A stretch of 64,000 nt of DNA from Marinomonas balearica. GTDB taxonomy: Bacteria; Pseudomonadota; Gammaproteobacteria; Pseudomonadales; Marinomonadaceae. The stretch lies in NCBI RefSeq assembly GCF_004362145.1, contig NZ_SNXC01000012.1, forward strand, positions 1-64,000, written 5' to 3'. A program made the translations under genes and the position numbers. This document shows positions 11,459 through 21,087 of the stretch, piece after piece. The number at the start of each line of letters is the position of its first letter. Position 1 is the first letter of the stretch. Below the pieces are notes generated by a model, which did no database searches, was not told the DNA's origin, and was given only the letters and a program-made list of their open reading frames with translations.

Positions 11459-11767
11459 TTAGTTAATACCAGTGATTTTCACTTCTGTGAACCACTGACG
11501 ATGACCCATGCGTTTCATAGAGTGCTTACGACGACGGAATTTCAAGATTTTAACTTTGTCGCCACGGCCGTGAGAAACAACTTCAGCTGTTACTTTAACG
11601 CCTTCTACAACAGGAGCGCCAACTTGTACGTCGTCGCCATTGCTAACAAGAAGAACGTCGTTGAACTCAACAGCACTACCAGCTTCAACAGCTAGTTTTT
11701 CGACTTTAAGAGTTTGACCTTCTTGCACACGGTATTGCTTACCGCCGGTTTTGATAACTGCAAACAT
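11459..11767 (-). CDS. rplU: 50S ribosomal protein L21
   Basis: L21 binds 23S rRNA and is a core early-assembly protein. I place the start at the second in-frame Met ([14 protein letters not shown]). It gives 102 residues (E. coli 103) and has GGAG at a normal distance, whereas an upstream ATG would add only MEKK. The C-terminal [16 protein letters not shown] and the final KITGI are typical. First gene of the rplU-rpmA-obgE-proB set, with a leader of about 150 bases from the promoter proposed upstream. Confidence 0.96.
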   Translation of the reverse strand: MFAVIKTGGKQYRVQEGQTLKVEKLAVEAGSAVEFNDVLLVSNGDDVQVGAPVVEGVKVTAEVVSHGRGDKVKILKFRRRKHSMKRMGHRQWFTEVKITGIN

Positions 11768-12070
11768 TTTTTTCTCCAATAAGATTTACCCGGCTACTGG
11801 AATAAGTTTGACCTACTTCTAGTGGCAAGTTCGAATCTACTTCCCGCCAAAGGACAACCTAAGACGCTAAATAATTTCGAAATACCATATGATAGGGAGC
11901 AAAGTTTGGGTAAATCGGACGCAGTATTGTACAAAAGAGAACCACTCAAAACAAGAGCAACACAAGTTTTCTAGTTCTTTTTCGTGTTTTTAGTTGACCC
12001 TATCGCCCTGCTTACCTAGCATGTTGCGCAATTGCTAAATAGCATAAGATTACAGAGCTTCGGAAAACCC
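11768..12070. other. Divergent rplU/ispB control region
   Basis: 303 non-coding bases. The minus-strand promoter for rplU is described separately. The 150 bases between it and rplU have no obvious strong hairpin. The ispB promoter must lie at about 11950-12050, but I see no clear pair. The Shine-Dalgarno ahead of ispB is weak (CGGA). Confidence 0.5.
11926..11954 (-). promoter_or_regulatory. rplU promoter
   Basis: Minus strand: -35 TTGTTT (11949-11954), 17-bp spacer, -10 TACAAT (11926-11931), followed by ACTGCGTCC. It is the best sigma70 pair upstream of rplU and faces the operon. Confidence 0.55.
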
Positions 12071-13060
12071 ATGCAATCCACCAAGATTCACGATGTTGTG
12101 GCTGATGAATTCAGCCAGGTAAATGACCATATTCTCAGCCAATTAAAAAGTGAAATCCCACTTATTGAGCAGATCGGATATTATATTATCAGCAACGGCG
12201 GCAAGCGAATGCGCCCACTTATGGTGTTGTTAGCAGCTCGCGCAGCGCAATCCAGTCAGGGCCTTTCTGAGACTCAACTCAGCGGCGCTGTAAAAATGGC
12301 CGCCATTATTGAATTCATTCATACTGCAACATTGCTGCATGATGACGTCGTTGACGAATCCGATATGCGCCGAGGCAAAAAAACAGCAAATGAAGAATGG
12401 GGCAATGCTCCCAGCGTTCTCGTTGGAGACTTCCTCTATTCGCGAGCATTTCAAATGATGGTTAATGTTGGCAGCGTCCCTTGTATGGAAATATTGTCCA
12501 ATACAACCAACATCATCTCCGAAGGCGAAGTTCAACAACTCATTAACTGTGGCGACCCAGATACTACCGAAGATGGCTACCTAAAAGTAATACAATACAA
12601 AACAGCCAAACTCTTTGAAGGCGCTGCGTTATGTGGCGCCGTAGTCGCCAATGCATCAACAGCACATCAAGCAGCACTTCAAGCCTACGGCATGTATGTC
12701 GGCACCGCATTCCAACTGATTGATGATGTCATGGACTACGTCAGTACAGCACAAGAAATGGGTAAAAGCGTCGGTGATGATCTTGCGGAAGGTAAACCAA
12801 CGCTTCCTCTGATCTATACTATGAAACATGGCAACGCTGACGCTCAAGCACGTGTTAGACAAGCGATTTTAACAGGTGGCCTCGATCATCTTGAGCAAAT
12901 ACTTTCGGACGTTCGAGAGTGCGGCGCGATTGAATACACTGAAAATAAGGCGATGGAGCAAGCCAGCCTAGCAATCAATGCTATTAAAGAGTTGCCCGAG
13001 TCTGAATACAAATCGGCACTTATCGAACTGGCAAACGCAGCGGTTAAACGCCGCAACTAA
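12071..13060 (+). CDS. ispB: Octaprenyl diphosphate synthase
   Basis: IspB makes the long prenyl side chain of ubiquinone by adding IPP units to farnesyl diphosphate. The two Asp-rich motifs are present: first LLHDDVVDESDMRRG, second QLIDDVMDY, plus GGKRMRP near the N-terminus. I choose the ATG at 12071 (329 residues; E. coli 323). A TTG start 39 bases earlier would only add a non-conserved extension. It diverges from rplU, the usual gammaproteobacterial arrangement. Chain length cannot be read with certainty from the sequence. It uses IPP from the IspH pathway. Confidence 0.93.
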   Translation: MQSTKIHDVVADEFSQVNDHILSQLKSEIPLIEQIGYYIISNGGKRMRPLMVLLAARAAQSSQGLSETQLSGAVKMAAIIEFIHTATLLHDDVVDESDMRRGKKTANEEWGNAPSVLVGDFLYSRAFQMMVNVGSVPCMEILSNTTNIISEGEVQQLINCGDPDTTEDGYLKVIQYKTAKLFEGAALCGAVVANASTAHQAALQAYGMYVGTAFQLIDDVMDYVSTAQEMGKSVGDDLAEGKPTLPLIYTMKHGNADAQARVRQAILTGGLDHLEQILSDVRECGAIEYTENKAMEQASLAINAIKELPESEYKSALIELANAAVKRRN

Positions 13061-13101
13061 CCCATCATCACAAAGCGACCACCAACACTCTAAAGAATCG
13101 A

Positions 13102-13126
13102 GAGACCTTTTACTTCAAAAGGTCTC
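13102..13126. terminator. Hairpin at convergent gene ends
   Basis: A perfect 10-bp stem (GAGACCTTTT, loop ACTTC, AAAAGGTCTC) lies between ispB and the convergent hydrolase gene and includes the hydrolase stop codon. The T4 and A4 inside the arms could support termination in both directions, but no free U tract follows. Confidence 0.5.
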
Positions 13127-13994
13127 GGATCACTTCAACAGTGTCGCTTGGCCGCTCCTGCATAAAGCAATGCTCACCTTCAACCTCAATCAGCTTTATA
13201 TTTGAATTGATCTTCGCGGCTAACCGATATGCTTCTTTAAAGTACTTATAGGTATTTTTCCCATAAACGATATGAGTTGGTACTGACAATTGTTTAATCG
13301 CCTTCCAAAGCCCCTTCGGATAACTTGAAAAAATAGCCGCCTCCATCCAAGTAGAACAACTTAAGTGATAATGCCCTTTGTCATCACAAGACAGGGAGTA
13401 GCGAATGTAGTCGTCTAAACAATCATCATCCCACCCTTTAAAGATGCCCCGCCCAGTAAAGTTGGCTTTAACTTGCGCGTAGGAATCCCACTGCGTTCTG
13501 CGCTTTCTCGTTCTTTTAGCCAATGGCACATAATGATCCAAGCCTGCCATTCGTACCCCACGAAGCAACCAAATGAGACGAGGAGGAAATAAAGCAGGGT
13601 CTAAAAGTACAAGCTGCTCAAATTGCTTAGGATCTTGAACACTCATTAACAAGGTCATACACCCCCCAAAACTGTGCCCGATACCATAGAGAGGACAACT
13701 TGAGTGCTCAATGTATTGAGTGAGCGATTCATTGAAACGGCTTGCCGTTTGGTTCCAACCAACGAACGATTTCCCTGCTGGCGAATTTCCATGCCCAGCA
13801 GCATCTTGGGCAATAACCGAATAGTCTCGTGCAAGCGGTGCAATGACCTTACTGTAACTGCCAACGGCGAATCCATTTCCATGCAAAAAGTGGAGCGCCT
13901 TACTCGCACCCTTAGCGTGATGCTTGTAACCAGATAACGCCCAATCTTCCTTCAAATTACAGAAGCTCAAAGGCTCAAAATTAGTCAAACTCAT
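13110..13994 (-). CDS. Alpha/beta hydrolase
   Basis: A 294-residue alpha/beta-fold hydrolase of unknown substrate. It has the oxyanion strand LHFLHGNGF (residues 34-42), the nucleophile elbow GIGHSFGG (about 104-111) with Ser as the likely nucleophile, LLDPALFP with a candidate acid Asp, and the C-terminal catalytic His in GEHCFMQERP. There is no signal peptide, so it is probably cytosolic. It resembles MhpC/BioH-like esterases in organisation but nothing fixes the substrate. It converges on ispB and stands apart from fabA; a monocistronic gene is likely. Confidence 0.85.
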   Translation of the reverse strand: MSLTNFEPLSFCNLKEDWALSGYKHHAKGASKALHFLHGNGFAVGSYSKVIAPLARDYSVIAQDAAGHGNSPAGKSFVGWNQTASRFNESLTQYIEHSSCPLYGIGHSFGGCMTLLMSVQDPKQFEQLVLLDPALFPPRLIWLLRGVRMAGLDHYVPLAKRTRKRRTQWDSYAQVKANFTGRGIFKGWDDDCLDDYIRYSLSCDDKGHYHLSCSTWMEAAIFSSYPKGLWKAIKQLSVPTHIVYGKNTYKYFKEAYRLAAKINSNIKLIEVEGEHCFMQERPSDTVEVIRDLLK

Positions 13995-14165
13995 GAATTC
14001 TCAATCACCAAAAAAATAAACAAAACACATAACAACGAAGCAACAAAATAACAAAAAGACATTTCAAGAGAGATACAATATGACAACATTCCTCACTTCG
14101 CCACGCCTGTACCTTTATTTTTCTAACCTTTTTATCAGTATCGTTGGTTTTTTTAGCACCAAACA

Positions 14166-14194
14166 TTCATATTAAGCCATCATATCGATATAAT
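14166..14194 (+). promoter_or_regulatory. fabA promoter
   Basis: -35 TTCATA (14166-14171), 17-bp spacer and a consensus -10 TATAAT (14189-14194), about 77 bases before the fabA ATG. FadR and FabR control fabA in enterics. I see no clear palindromic operator around this promoter. Confidence 0.6.
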
Positions 14195-14277
14195 TGTCAG
14201 AATTTATTACTGCTAATTGGACCACTCAAGAAGCCTCCCTATGTTAGGGACATGCTGAAAGTGGAAATAGGACTATA

Positions 14278-14793
14278 ATGACTACAGCTTCATCGTTTGA
14301 AAAAGACGAACTACTAAAATGCGGTTACGGCGAAATGTTTGGTGCGGGCAACGCTCAACTGCCCGTTGGCAATATGCTGATGATAGATCGCATCGCCCAC
14401 ATCTCCGCTGAAGGCGGCGAGTTTGATAAAGGTGAAATCATCGCCGAACTCGACATCAACCCAGACCTATGGTTCTTCGAGTGCCACTTCCCTGGCGACC
14501 CAGTCATGCCTGGTTGTTTAGGTCTTGATGCTATGTGGCAACTTGTTGGTTTTTTCCTAGGCTGGAAAGGCAACAAAGGACGTGGTCGTGCTTTGGGCGC
14601 TGGCGAAGTTAAATTCACAGGCCAAATCCTACCAACAGCAAAAAAAGTAACCTTCCACATTCAATTGAAGCGAGTCATTGAACGTAAGTTAGTAATGGGT
14701 ATCGCAGATGGAAGCGTAAAAGTTGATGGTCGCGAAATTTACACTGCAAAAGATTTGCGTGTCGGCCTTTTCACTTCAACTGAAAACTTCTAA
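14278..14793 (+). CDS. fabA: 3-hydroxydecanoyl-ACP dehydratase/isomerase
   Basis: FabA dehydrates 3-hydroxydecanoyl-ACP and isomerises the product to cis-3-decenoyl-ACP, the branch point for unsaturated fatty acids. The 171-residue protein (E. coli 172) has the catalytic His70 in [13 protein letters not shown] and Asp84 in LGLDAMW, the same numbers as E. coli. It is followed 21 bp later by fabB, the usual two-gene unit of bacteria that make unsaturated fatty acids anaerobically. Both genes fit membrane-fluidity control in a marine organism. Confidence 0.98.
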   Translation: MTTASSFEKDELLKCGYGEMFGAGNAQLPVGNMLMIDRIAHISAEGGEFDKGEIIAELDINPDLWFFECHFPGDPVMPGCLGLDAMWQLVGFFLGWKGNKGRGRALGAGEVKFTGQILPTAKKVTFHIQLKRVIERKLVMGIADGSVKVDGREIYTAKDLRVGLFTSTENF

Positions 14794-14814
14794 TTATATT
14801 AAAGAGGCAGATTT

Positions 14815-16029
14815 ATGCGTCGTGTAGTAGTAACTGGCCTAGGCGTTGTAAGTTGCTTAGGTAATGACAAAGAGAGTGTTTTAAACTCTCTAAAAGAAGG
14901 CAAATCTGGTATACAGTTTGCTGAAGATTATAAAGAACACGGTTTCCGCAGTCACATTTGCGGCCGTATCGACGTTGACGCTACGGTTATTGACCGTAAA
15001 GTACGTCGCTTCATGGGCGATGCGGCAACCTACGCGTACTTGTCTATGCAACAAGCGATTACTGATTCAGGGTTAGCGGAAGATCAAGTATCAAATGTTC
15101 GCACAGGTCTAATTGCAGGCTCTGGTGGTGCATCTGCACAAAACCTTGTTGATTCTGCCGACACACTTCGTGAAAAAGGCGTTAAGCGTGTTGGTCCATA
15201 CCGCGTTACTCAAACCATGGGGAGCACGGTATCTGCATGTCTAGCAACACCTTTCAAAATCAAAGGTGTTAACTACTCGATCACATCCGCTTGTTCTACA
15301 AGTGCGCACTGTATCGGTAATGCTATGGAGCTAATCCAGTTAGGCAAACAAGACGTTGTATTTGCAGGCGGCGGCGAAGAAGAAAGCTGGACTCAAACAT
15401 GTATGTTTGATGCTATGGGTGCGCTTTCTTCTAAACGTAACGACACACCAGAACAAGCATCACGTGCATACGATGCGACTCGTGATGGTTTCGTTATTGC
15501 TGGCGGCGGCGGTATGTTGGTTCTTGAAGAACTTGAACACGCGAAAGCTCGTGGCGCAAAAATCTACGCAGAAGTTGTAGGCTACGGAGCAACATCTGAC
15601 GGCTACGACATGGTTGCACCATCAGGCGAAGGCGCTATGCGTTGTATGCAAATGGCAATGAGCACAATCGACGGTGACATTGACTACATCAACACACATG
15701 GCACAAGTACTCCTGCGGGCGACATGAAAGAGCTACAAGCCGTTAAAGAAACATTTGGTGACAAGATCCCTGCGATCAGCTCAACAAAATCTTTATCTGG
15801 TCACTCACTAGGTGCGGCAGGCGTTCACGAAGCGGTTTACAGCATTTTAATGATGGAAAACAACTTCATTGCAGCCTCTGCTAACGTTGAAGAGCTAGAC
15901 TCAGCAGCAGATGGCATTCCAGTTGTAACGGAGCGTCAGGACAACGTAGATCTCACTTACGTTATGTCTAACAGCTTTGGATTTGGTGGCACAAACGCCA
16001 GCCTAGTATTCAAAAAATACGAAGGCTAA
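14815..16029 (+). CDS. fabB: Beta-ketoacyl-ACP synthase I
   Basis: FabB elongates the cis-3-decenoyl-ACP made by FabA. The 404-residue protein (E. coli 406) carries the Cys-His-His triad: C160 in [11 protein letters not shown], His in [11 protein letters not shown] and His in [11 protein letters not shown]. The C-terminal [13 protein letters not shown] is typical. It starts after AAAGAGG, 21 bp behind fabA, and the two should be co-transcribed. A perfect hairpin spans its stop codon, followed by a second, classical terminator. Confidence 0.98.
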   Translation: MRRVVVTGLGVVSCLGNDKESVLNSLKEGKSGIQFAEDYKEHGFRSHICGRIDVDATVIDRKVRRFMGDAATYAYLSMQQAITDSGLAEDQVSNVRTGLIAGSGGASAQNLVDSADTLREKGVKRVGPYRVTQTMGSTVSACLATPFKIKGVNYSITSACSTSAHCIGNAMELIQLGKQDVVFAGGGEEESWTQTCMFDAMGALSSKRNDTPEQASRAYDATRDGFVIAGGGGMLVLEELEHAKARGAKIYAEVVGYGATSDGYDMVAPSGEGAMRCMQMAMSTIDGDIDYINTHGTSTPAGDMKELQAVKETFGDKIPAISSTKSLSGHSLGAAGVHEAVYSILMMENNFIAASANVEELDSAADGIPVVTERQDNVDLTYVMSNSFGFGGTNASLVFKKYEG

Positions 16030-16089
16030 TCAAACAATGTGATGTTTGATTAGATCAAAAAAAACCGCGACTTATTCGCGGTTTTTTTA
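16027..16089 (+). terminator. Tandem hairpins ending fabAB
   Basis: First, a perfect 10-bp stem with a 6-base loop (16027-16052) begins at the fabB stop codon. Second, AAACCGCGA/TCGCGGTTT (16057-16089) is flanked by A8 and T7. The second is a standard bidirectional terminator that also serves the convergent acyltransferase gene. Confidence 0.85.
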
Positions 16090-16092
16090 TTT

Positions 16093-16824
16093 TTAAGGAT
16101 TTTGCCTCATTGCCGAACGCATCCAGGTTTCCATCTCTTCATGGATTTCACTGGTAGACTTCCCTTCGGATTCAATCACCTTTCCTATTGATACTTTAAT
16201 TTCACCTGAGTAACGCTTCCAAGTGCGGCTCGGCCATACATGTCCAGCATTATGAACCATAGGCAGTATCGGTGCCTTAGCTGACGCAGCTAACATTGCC
16301 GCACCTTTATTAAACGGTTTTTCTTGGCCGGGTTTAGCGCGCGTTCCTTCAGGAAAAATTAGAACTGATCGACCTGACGCGATGCGCTCTTTGCCCTGCT
16401 TTAAGATCTGTTTCAACGCTCCTGCCTTCTTAGAACGATCAATTGCAATGGGCTGCACCATTCGAAGCCCCCATCCAAAGAACGGAATAGAAAGCAGCTC
16501 CTTTTTAAGCACTGTTGAAATAGGTGTCGTTAACACCTGAAGCAAGTAGGTTTCCCATTCACTTTGGTGATTCGACACCAAAACAACGGGTCTACCTTTA
16601 GGCAGGTTTTCTAGCCCCTCAATTTCCACACGAACGCCACATATCACCCTAAATAAATACAGTAATATGTGATTGTGTACATTAAGAACCGGCTGTTTCC
16701 AAGCGGTAGGCATCAAGACCGCAATCGCAGGAACAAACACACCAGTAAAGCCCGTCAACACGGAATAACACACTAAAAACAGGATGGAACCAATCCACGA
16801 CCTAAATGACATCTTAGAACTCAT
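16093..16824 (-). CDS. plsC: 1-acylglycerol-3-phosphate acyltransferase (PlsC-type)
   Basis: Transfers an acyl chain to lysophosphatidate, making phosphatidic acid at the inner membrane. The 243-residue protein has one or two N-terminal membrane segments (about 10-35), the catalytic block SNHQSEWET (block I, H-x4-E where many relatives have H-x4-D), and FPEGTRAKPG (block III, glycerol-phosphate binding). The H-x4-E form is, as I recall, common in PlsC of pseudomonads and relatives and does not imply inactivity. It follows the larger acyltransferase by 37 bp and probably shares its transcript. It could be a PlsC paralogue rather than the main enzyme. Confidence 0.85.
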   Translation of the reverse strand: MSSKMSFRSWIGSILFLVCYSVLTGFTGVFVPAIAVLMPTAWKQPVLNVHNHILLYLFRVICGVRVEIEGLENLPKGRPVVLVSNHQSEWETYLLQVLTTPISTVLKKELLSIPFFGWGLRMVQPIAIDRSKKAGALKQILKQGKERIASGRSVLIFPEGTRAKPGQEKPFNKGAAMLAASAKAPILPMVHNAGHVWPSRTWKRYSGEIKVSIGKVIESEGKSTSEIHEEMETWMRSAMRQNP

Positions 16825-16861
16825 AAAGATGTAAACTCCTATCGCTAAACCTACTAGAGCG

Positions 16862-17965
16862 CTACTGCACTCTACTTTGCTGCTGAATCAACGGATTCGC
16901 GTACATTTTCAGTACCGTTTCCCGTAAATCATCAGGGCACGTTTCCATGTATTCAGAGAATGCCTTATCTTTTGATACATCGCCGTTCAACATAGCCAAT
17001 GCCGCCTGATTCGACGGATGCACCGCATAGTTGGCAATTATCTGGCGATCTATTTCTTCGACCATTTCCTCTGGTGTATCACAATTGTGATCAATCAAAT
17101 CACCGAATGTTACAACGACTTTCCCTTTATAACCGACAATGCCGTTTTTAATGCTGTCGATGTCTTCAAATTCAGATTTTTCGTAACTGCCTGTTGTTGA
17201 TTTCTGCAGTAACTCATTTGCCTTATCAAAAGCACACGGATCATATTCGTAAGAAATTGAAACTGGTACGATTTTTAAGCTTTTCATAGCGTCAGGAAAA
17301 GCGACTTTCTGCTTTTTCTGACTCATGTAAAACATCTTGATAATGGCAGGATCCGTCTGATCAATGCCATCTTTCGCACGCCCTTCTTTCTGAGCAATCC
17401 AGATATTACTATGATCTTCTGTCAAAGAGTGCGTGATATAAGATGATAACTGCCCAAAAGCAGCCATCATTTCACGTACGCCATTCGCAGAGCGTTTTAC
17501 AATAAAACTCTTATTCAGTCGCATCAAATCAGACACAAACTCTCGACGTAACAAGTTATCGCCAATCGCAATGCGAACCGTATCGAGCCCAGCCAAATAG
17601 AGGCCATAGTTTACAAACGCAGGATCCATCGCAATATCGCGATGGTTAGAAAGGAAAAGGTAACCCTCTCCTTTCTTTAGCTTTTCAATACCACGATATT
17701 CAACATCCGTCGTGGTGGTCTTGATCATACGCTCCATGTAACCTGCAACTTTCATTTGAAAGTCATGTACACACTGAATTTTAGAAACTTCCCGTTTTAG
17801 TACGAACTTCACAAGTGAGCTCAGTACACCACGCGTCCATTGTGGCCATTTTGCAAATCGAAAACCAATGATGGTTTTTATAAAGTCTGGTGTTTCCACC
17901 AGACTTTCTAACACCCCGGCGACCTCATCGTCGTTGTAAGGGCGAATATCATGAAACTGATCCAT
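16862..17965 (-). CDS. PlsC-domain glycerolipid acyltransferase
   Basis: A 367-residue protein with a glycerol-acyltransferase core. LSNHRDIAMDP (about 127-137) gives the H-x4-D catalytic dyad, IAIGDNLL follows, and WIAQKEGRAKDG is the block III equivalent. It has no strong membrane segment and is longer than PlsC. Relatives are usually annotated only as 1-acyl-sn-glycerol-3-phosphate or glycerol acyltransferase, and the acyl acceptor is not known to me. It lies between a PreP-like protease gene (30 bp upstream) and plsC, all on the minus strand, so three genes may form a transcription unit. Confidence 0.75.
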   Translation of the reverse strand: MDQFHDIRPYNDDEVAGVLESLVETPDFIKTIIGFRFAKWPQWTRGVLSSLVKFVLKREVSKIQCVHDFQMKVAGYMERMIKTTTTDVEYRGIEKLKKGEGYLFLSNHRDIAMDPAFVNYGLYLAGLDTVRIAIGDNLLRREFVSDLMRLNKSFIVKRSANGVREMMAAFGQLSSYITHSLTEDHSNIWIAQKEGRAKDGIDQTDPAIIKMFYMSQKKQKVAFPDAMKSLKIVPVSISYEYDPCAFDKANELLQKSTTGSYEKSEFEDIDSIKNGIVGYKGKVVVTFGDLIDHNCDTPEEMVEEIDRQIIANYAVHPSNQAALAMLNGDVSKDKAFSEYMETCPDDLRETVLKMYANPLIQQQSRVQ

Positions 17966-17995
17966 TAATAATTCCGTTCTCTAGCGAACTGTCTG

Positions 17996-20920
17996 TTATA
18001 GGTTGTTAATCGTAAAGCCTTGTTCTTTAAGAACATCGGCATTTGCAGCGGAAGTAATCACCGCTGCACTCTCATTTTCTGGCGTAAGATACGCTTTCGC
18101 TACGCGCTGCAAATCTTCCACCGTAACCGCAAGAATCCGCTTACGCTGCTGCTCGCGATACGCCTGCTCACGCCCATGTAATTTCAGGAAGAAATCACCC
18201 TGCGCTTCGCCCGCTGGAGAACTCGGTTTATCCAAAGAACCAATAACCCCTAAAATCGCTTCTTCTAGCGCATCTTCGGTATGTTCGGTCTCTAACAACC
18301 AAGTAATCGATTGATCAAAATCTGCCAACGTCTCCAACATACGAGGATCACGGTAAGAATAGAAACGAAACGCTCCAGCCGTACCATCAAAACTCGCACC
18401 ACCACCATAAGCACCGCCCTGTTCACGAACCGCTCGGTGAAGGTAACCATTGCGTAAGAATCCACCTAGAACCGTTAGAGGAGCGACATCAGGGTGGCTA
18501 CCTGAAGGCGTTTTGAATGCTTTAGAGCAAAAACTGACTTGAGTTGCGGTCGTCCAGCCTTGTTTTACTGACGTTTCAACAAACGGCAAAGTAAAACGAG
18601 ACATGTCGCCAGTAGGTTGACCAAGAGTCTGCCAAACAGGAGTAAGGCCCGAATCTAAATCGTCTAAGTGATGACCTTCCGCCACAAGTAACACTTGCTT
18701 CGGCATGCTCAACACCTTCGCATGAATGGATTGCAGCTTAGCAATAAGTGCATTCATCGCGTCATCGCCTTCTTTCAGCGAATCGTCCAGTGCAATTAAG
18801 CTTGCTAACCCCGTCATACCGCCCCATGCTTCTTCCTGAGCGGATAAACCAGAGATACCACTTGCAGCAGAGGTCATGGCCAAAGAATGACCTTGCCCCG
18901 TGATAGCTTGCTGGCGACGAGCACGTCGCTGTGCAATAAGCTCTTTTATGCGCCCCACTTCGTCGAAACGCACATTTTTCAGCGTGTCCGTCATCAATTC
19001 GGTCATTGCCAGTGCGTTTGGCACAAGCGCTTTAGAAGAGACAATAAAATATCCATTCAGCGCGTGCTTATCTTCAAGTGTGGCGCGAATAGAATTAGAC
19101 GCTCCTAAACCACCACAAATTTCCGCCTGGTGTGATTGCATTGCGAGATAATCTTTATCACCTACCCCCACTTCAGTAAGTAGCATTGCAAAAGTCGGCA
19201 ATACTGCCGTTTCATCAGCCGTAAGCTCTGGCAATTCAACCACCAGCTGTTGATAAACTAAGCCGTTTGTCCCCTGAGGATAAAACGTAACGGGAACCGC
19301 CTTTTCAAGAGGCAGGTTTTCGTAAACCGGGATCGAAGCAGGTACGTCTTCAAGACCTACCTTTGGAAGAATACTGATATCGTCAACTTGTTCCTGACGC
19401 TCTTTTAGCGCCTTAGAACGGTCAATAATATCTTGTTTTTCTGCCTCAGAAAGAGACGCCTTTATGTTCGCCAGACGCTCTTTCTCTGCGTCATTACGAA
19501 GACCTTCCAAAGACTCATCAGGAGACAAAGTGAGCGTTATGCGGTGTGCATTCGACAGAATCAAATTGCGAATCAAGTTCGGGATATACTCTTTGTCTTT
19601 GACTTTTTCACGCATATCCTCAATCACAGGATCAAGATCTAATTGAGCGATCACATCGCCAGAATGAACAGCCGTCGAAAGCCCTGCTAGGATAAGCTGC
19701 AAACCGTAAGGGTAACCGCCGCCGCCAATTTCACGTTGGCTTAACTCTAACTGATGCAGCATCGCATCAACCATGCTTTGATCAACACCGTTTTTAGCCA
19801 CATCTTCCAATGTGTCTAAAACCAGCTTCTCAACCGCTTCTGAGTTTTCACGCTTCACACCTTCAAGACCACACATGAAGCTCATTTCTTTATTGCTGTC
19901 TTCAAGGCCGCACAACGGCGAAGGCGCTTGCCCTAATTCGGTATTTTCCAATACACGACGAAGCGGTGATGCAGAGTTATCTAACAACACACTAGAAAGC
20001 AACTGAGCCTCAAACTGCTGCCCAAGATCTGTGCTTTCACCAAGTAGCCAGCTTACCACGACGTGTGATCCGTCTTCTTTGACTTCTTCTGCTGCAAAGC
20101 CTTCTTCCACTCGAACAGGCGAGAAATAGCGCTTCACATTATCCACAGAAACTTTGGCATCCAACTGTTCAAAACGAGACAATACTTTCTCTTCAAACTG
20201 AGCTTGCAATGTCTCTGCTGGAATATCACCGAATGTCATAAAGACCGCATTAGAAGGATGATAATGCTTGCGATAGAACGCCATCAAATCATCATAAGAC
20301 AAATCGGGAATGTCCGTTGGCTCACCGCCGGAATTAAAGTGATAGGTATTACTTGGGAACAGATACTTCGTCATTGTTTGCCACAATACAGACGTAGTCG
20401 AACTCATTGCCCCTTTCATCTCATTGAACACAACGCCTTTGAACGTCAGATCTGATTCCGGATTTTCAGGTTCTTCAAATTCAAGGCGATGGCCTTCTTG
20501 AGAGAAATCTAACGGATCAAGACGGGAGAAAAACACGGCGTCGAGATACACATCAAGCAGATTAAAATAATCTTTCTTGTTCTTACTTGCGAACGGATAG
20601 GCCGTCCAATCGGAAGAAGTAAAGGCGTTCATAAAGGTATTAAGAGAACGGCGAATCATCATGAAAAAAGGATCGCGCACTGGAAAACGTTCTGAACCAC
20701 ACAATACCGAATGCTCAAGAATATGAGCCACGCCACTGGAGTCCGTTGGCACCGTTTTCAATCCGACCAAAAAGACATTTTCATCATTATCAGAGGCAAT
20801 ATGGTAATGCTTTGCGCCCGTTGTAGTGTGTTCGAATTCTTGAACTGAAACATTCAGTGCATCTATGTATTCGCTGCGTACAAATGAAAACGCAGGATGG
20901 TGTGCAATGCTATTTGTCAT
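17996..20920 (-). CDS. M16C metalloprotease, PreP-like
   Basis: A 974-residue zinc peptidase of the pitrilysin/presequence-protease group, which degrades small unstructured peptides in a closed chamber. The inverted zinc motif HILEH (H66, E69, H70) lies in AHILEHSVLCGSERFPVRDPF, a PreP hallmark. The downstream Glu ligand is expected in VFNEMKGAMS. M16 repeats fill the protein, with the C-terminal REQGGAYGGGASF motif equivalent to the substrate-binding R/Y pair. No signal peptide is visible, so a cytosolic role is likely. It is the first gene of the run leading into the two acyltransferases. Confidence 0.92.
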   Translation of the reverse strand: MTNSIAHHPAFSFVRSEYIDALNVSVQEFEHTTTGAKHYHIASDNDENVFLVGLKTVPTDSSGVAHILEHSVLCGSERFPVRDPFFMMIRRSLNTFMNAFTSSDWTAYPFASKNKKDYFNLLDVYLDAVFFSRLDPLDFSQEGHRLEFEEPENPESDLTFKGVVFNEMKGAMSSTTSVLWQTMTKYLFPSNTYHFNSGGEPTDIPDLSYDDLMAFYRKHYHPSNAVFMTFGDIPAETLQAQFEEKVLSRFEQLDAKVSVDNVKRYFSPVRVEEGFAAEEVKEDGSHVVVSWLLGESTDLGQQFEAQLLSSVLLDNSASPLRRVLENTELGQAPSPLCGLEDSNKEMSFMCGLEGVKRENSEAVEKLVLDTLEDVAKNGVDQSMVDAMLHQLELSQREIGGGGYPYGLQLILAGLSTAVHSGDVIAQLDLDPVIEDMREKVKDKEYIPNLIRNLILSNAHRITLTLSPDESLEGLRNDAEKERLANIKASLSEAEKQDIIDRSKALKERQEQVDDISILPKVGLEDVPASIPVYENLPLEKAVPVTFYPQGTNGLVYQQLVVELPELTADETAVLPTFAMLLTEVGVGDKDYLAMQSHQAEICGGLGASNSIRATLEDKHALNGYFIVSSKALVPNALAMTELMTDTLKNVRFDEVGRIKELIAQRRARRQQAITGQGHSLAMTSAASGISGLSAQEEAWGGMTGLASLIALDDSLKEGDDAMNALIAKLQSIHAKVLSMPKQVLLVAEGHHLDDLDSGLTPVWQTLGQPTGDMSRFTLPFVETSVKQGWTTATQVSFCSKAFKTPSGSHPDVAPLTVLGGFLRNGYLHRAVREQGGAYGGGASFDGTAGAFRFYSYRDPRMLETLADFDQSITWLLETEHTEDALEEAILGVIGSLDKPSSPAGEAQGDFFLKLHGREQAYREQQRKRILAVTVEDLQRVAKAYLTPENESAAVITSAANADVLKEQGFTINNL

Positions 20921-21087
20921 TCCCTACCTCTTAAACGGTATTCTTAGGTGATCTCTGAAGAATTAGGTATTCACTCTGGTAAATTCAACAATCGAAAAGC
21001 AACCGACCAGAAAAGAGCGTAATTGTAGCAAATTACGCGCTTCGACAGAACAAATTGCGCGTCTGATTGAAAAATAGACACACGATT

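Noticed and set aside
16500..16620. PlsC-type protein considered inactive because of H-x4-E instead of H-x4-D
   Set aside because: As I recall, this variant is usual in PlsC of related gammaproteobacteria, and all other motifs are intact.
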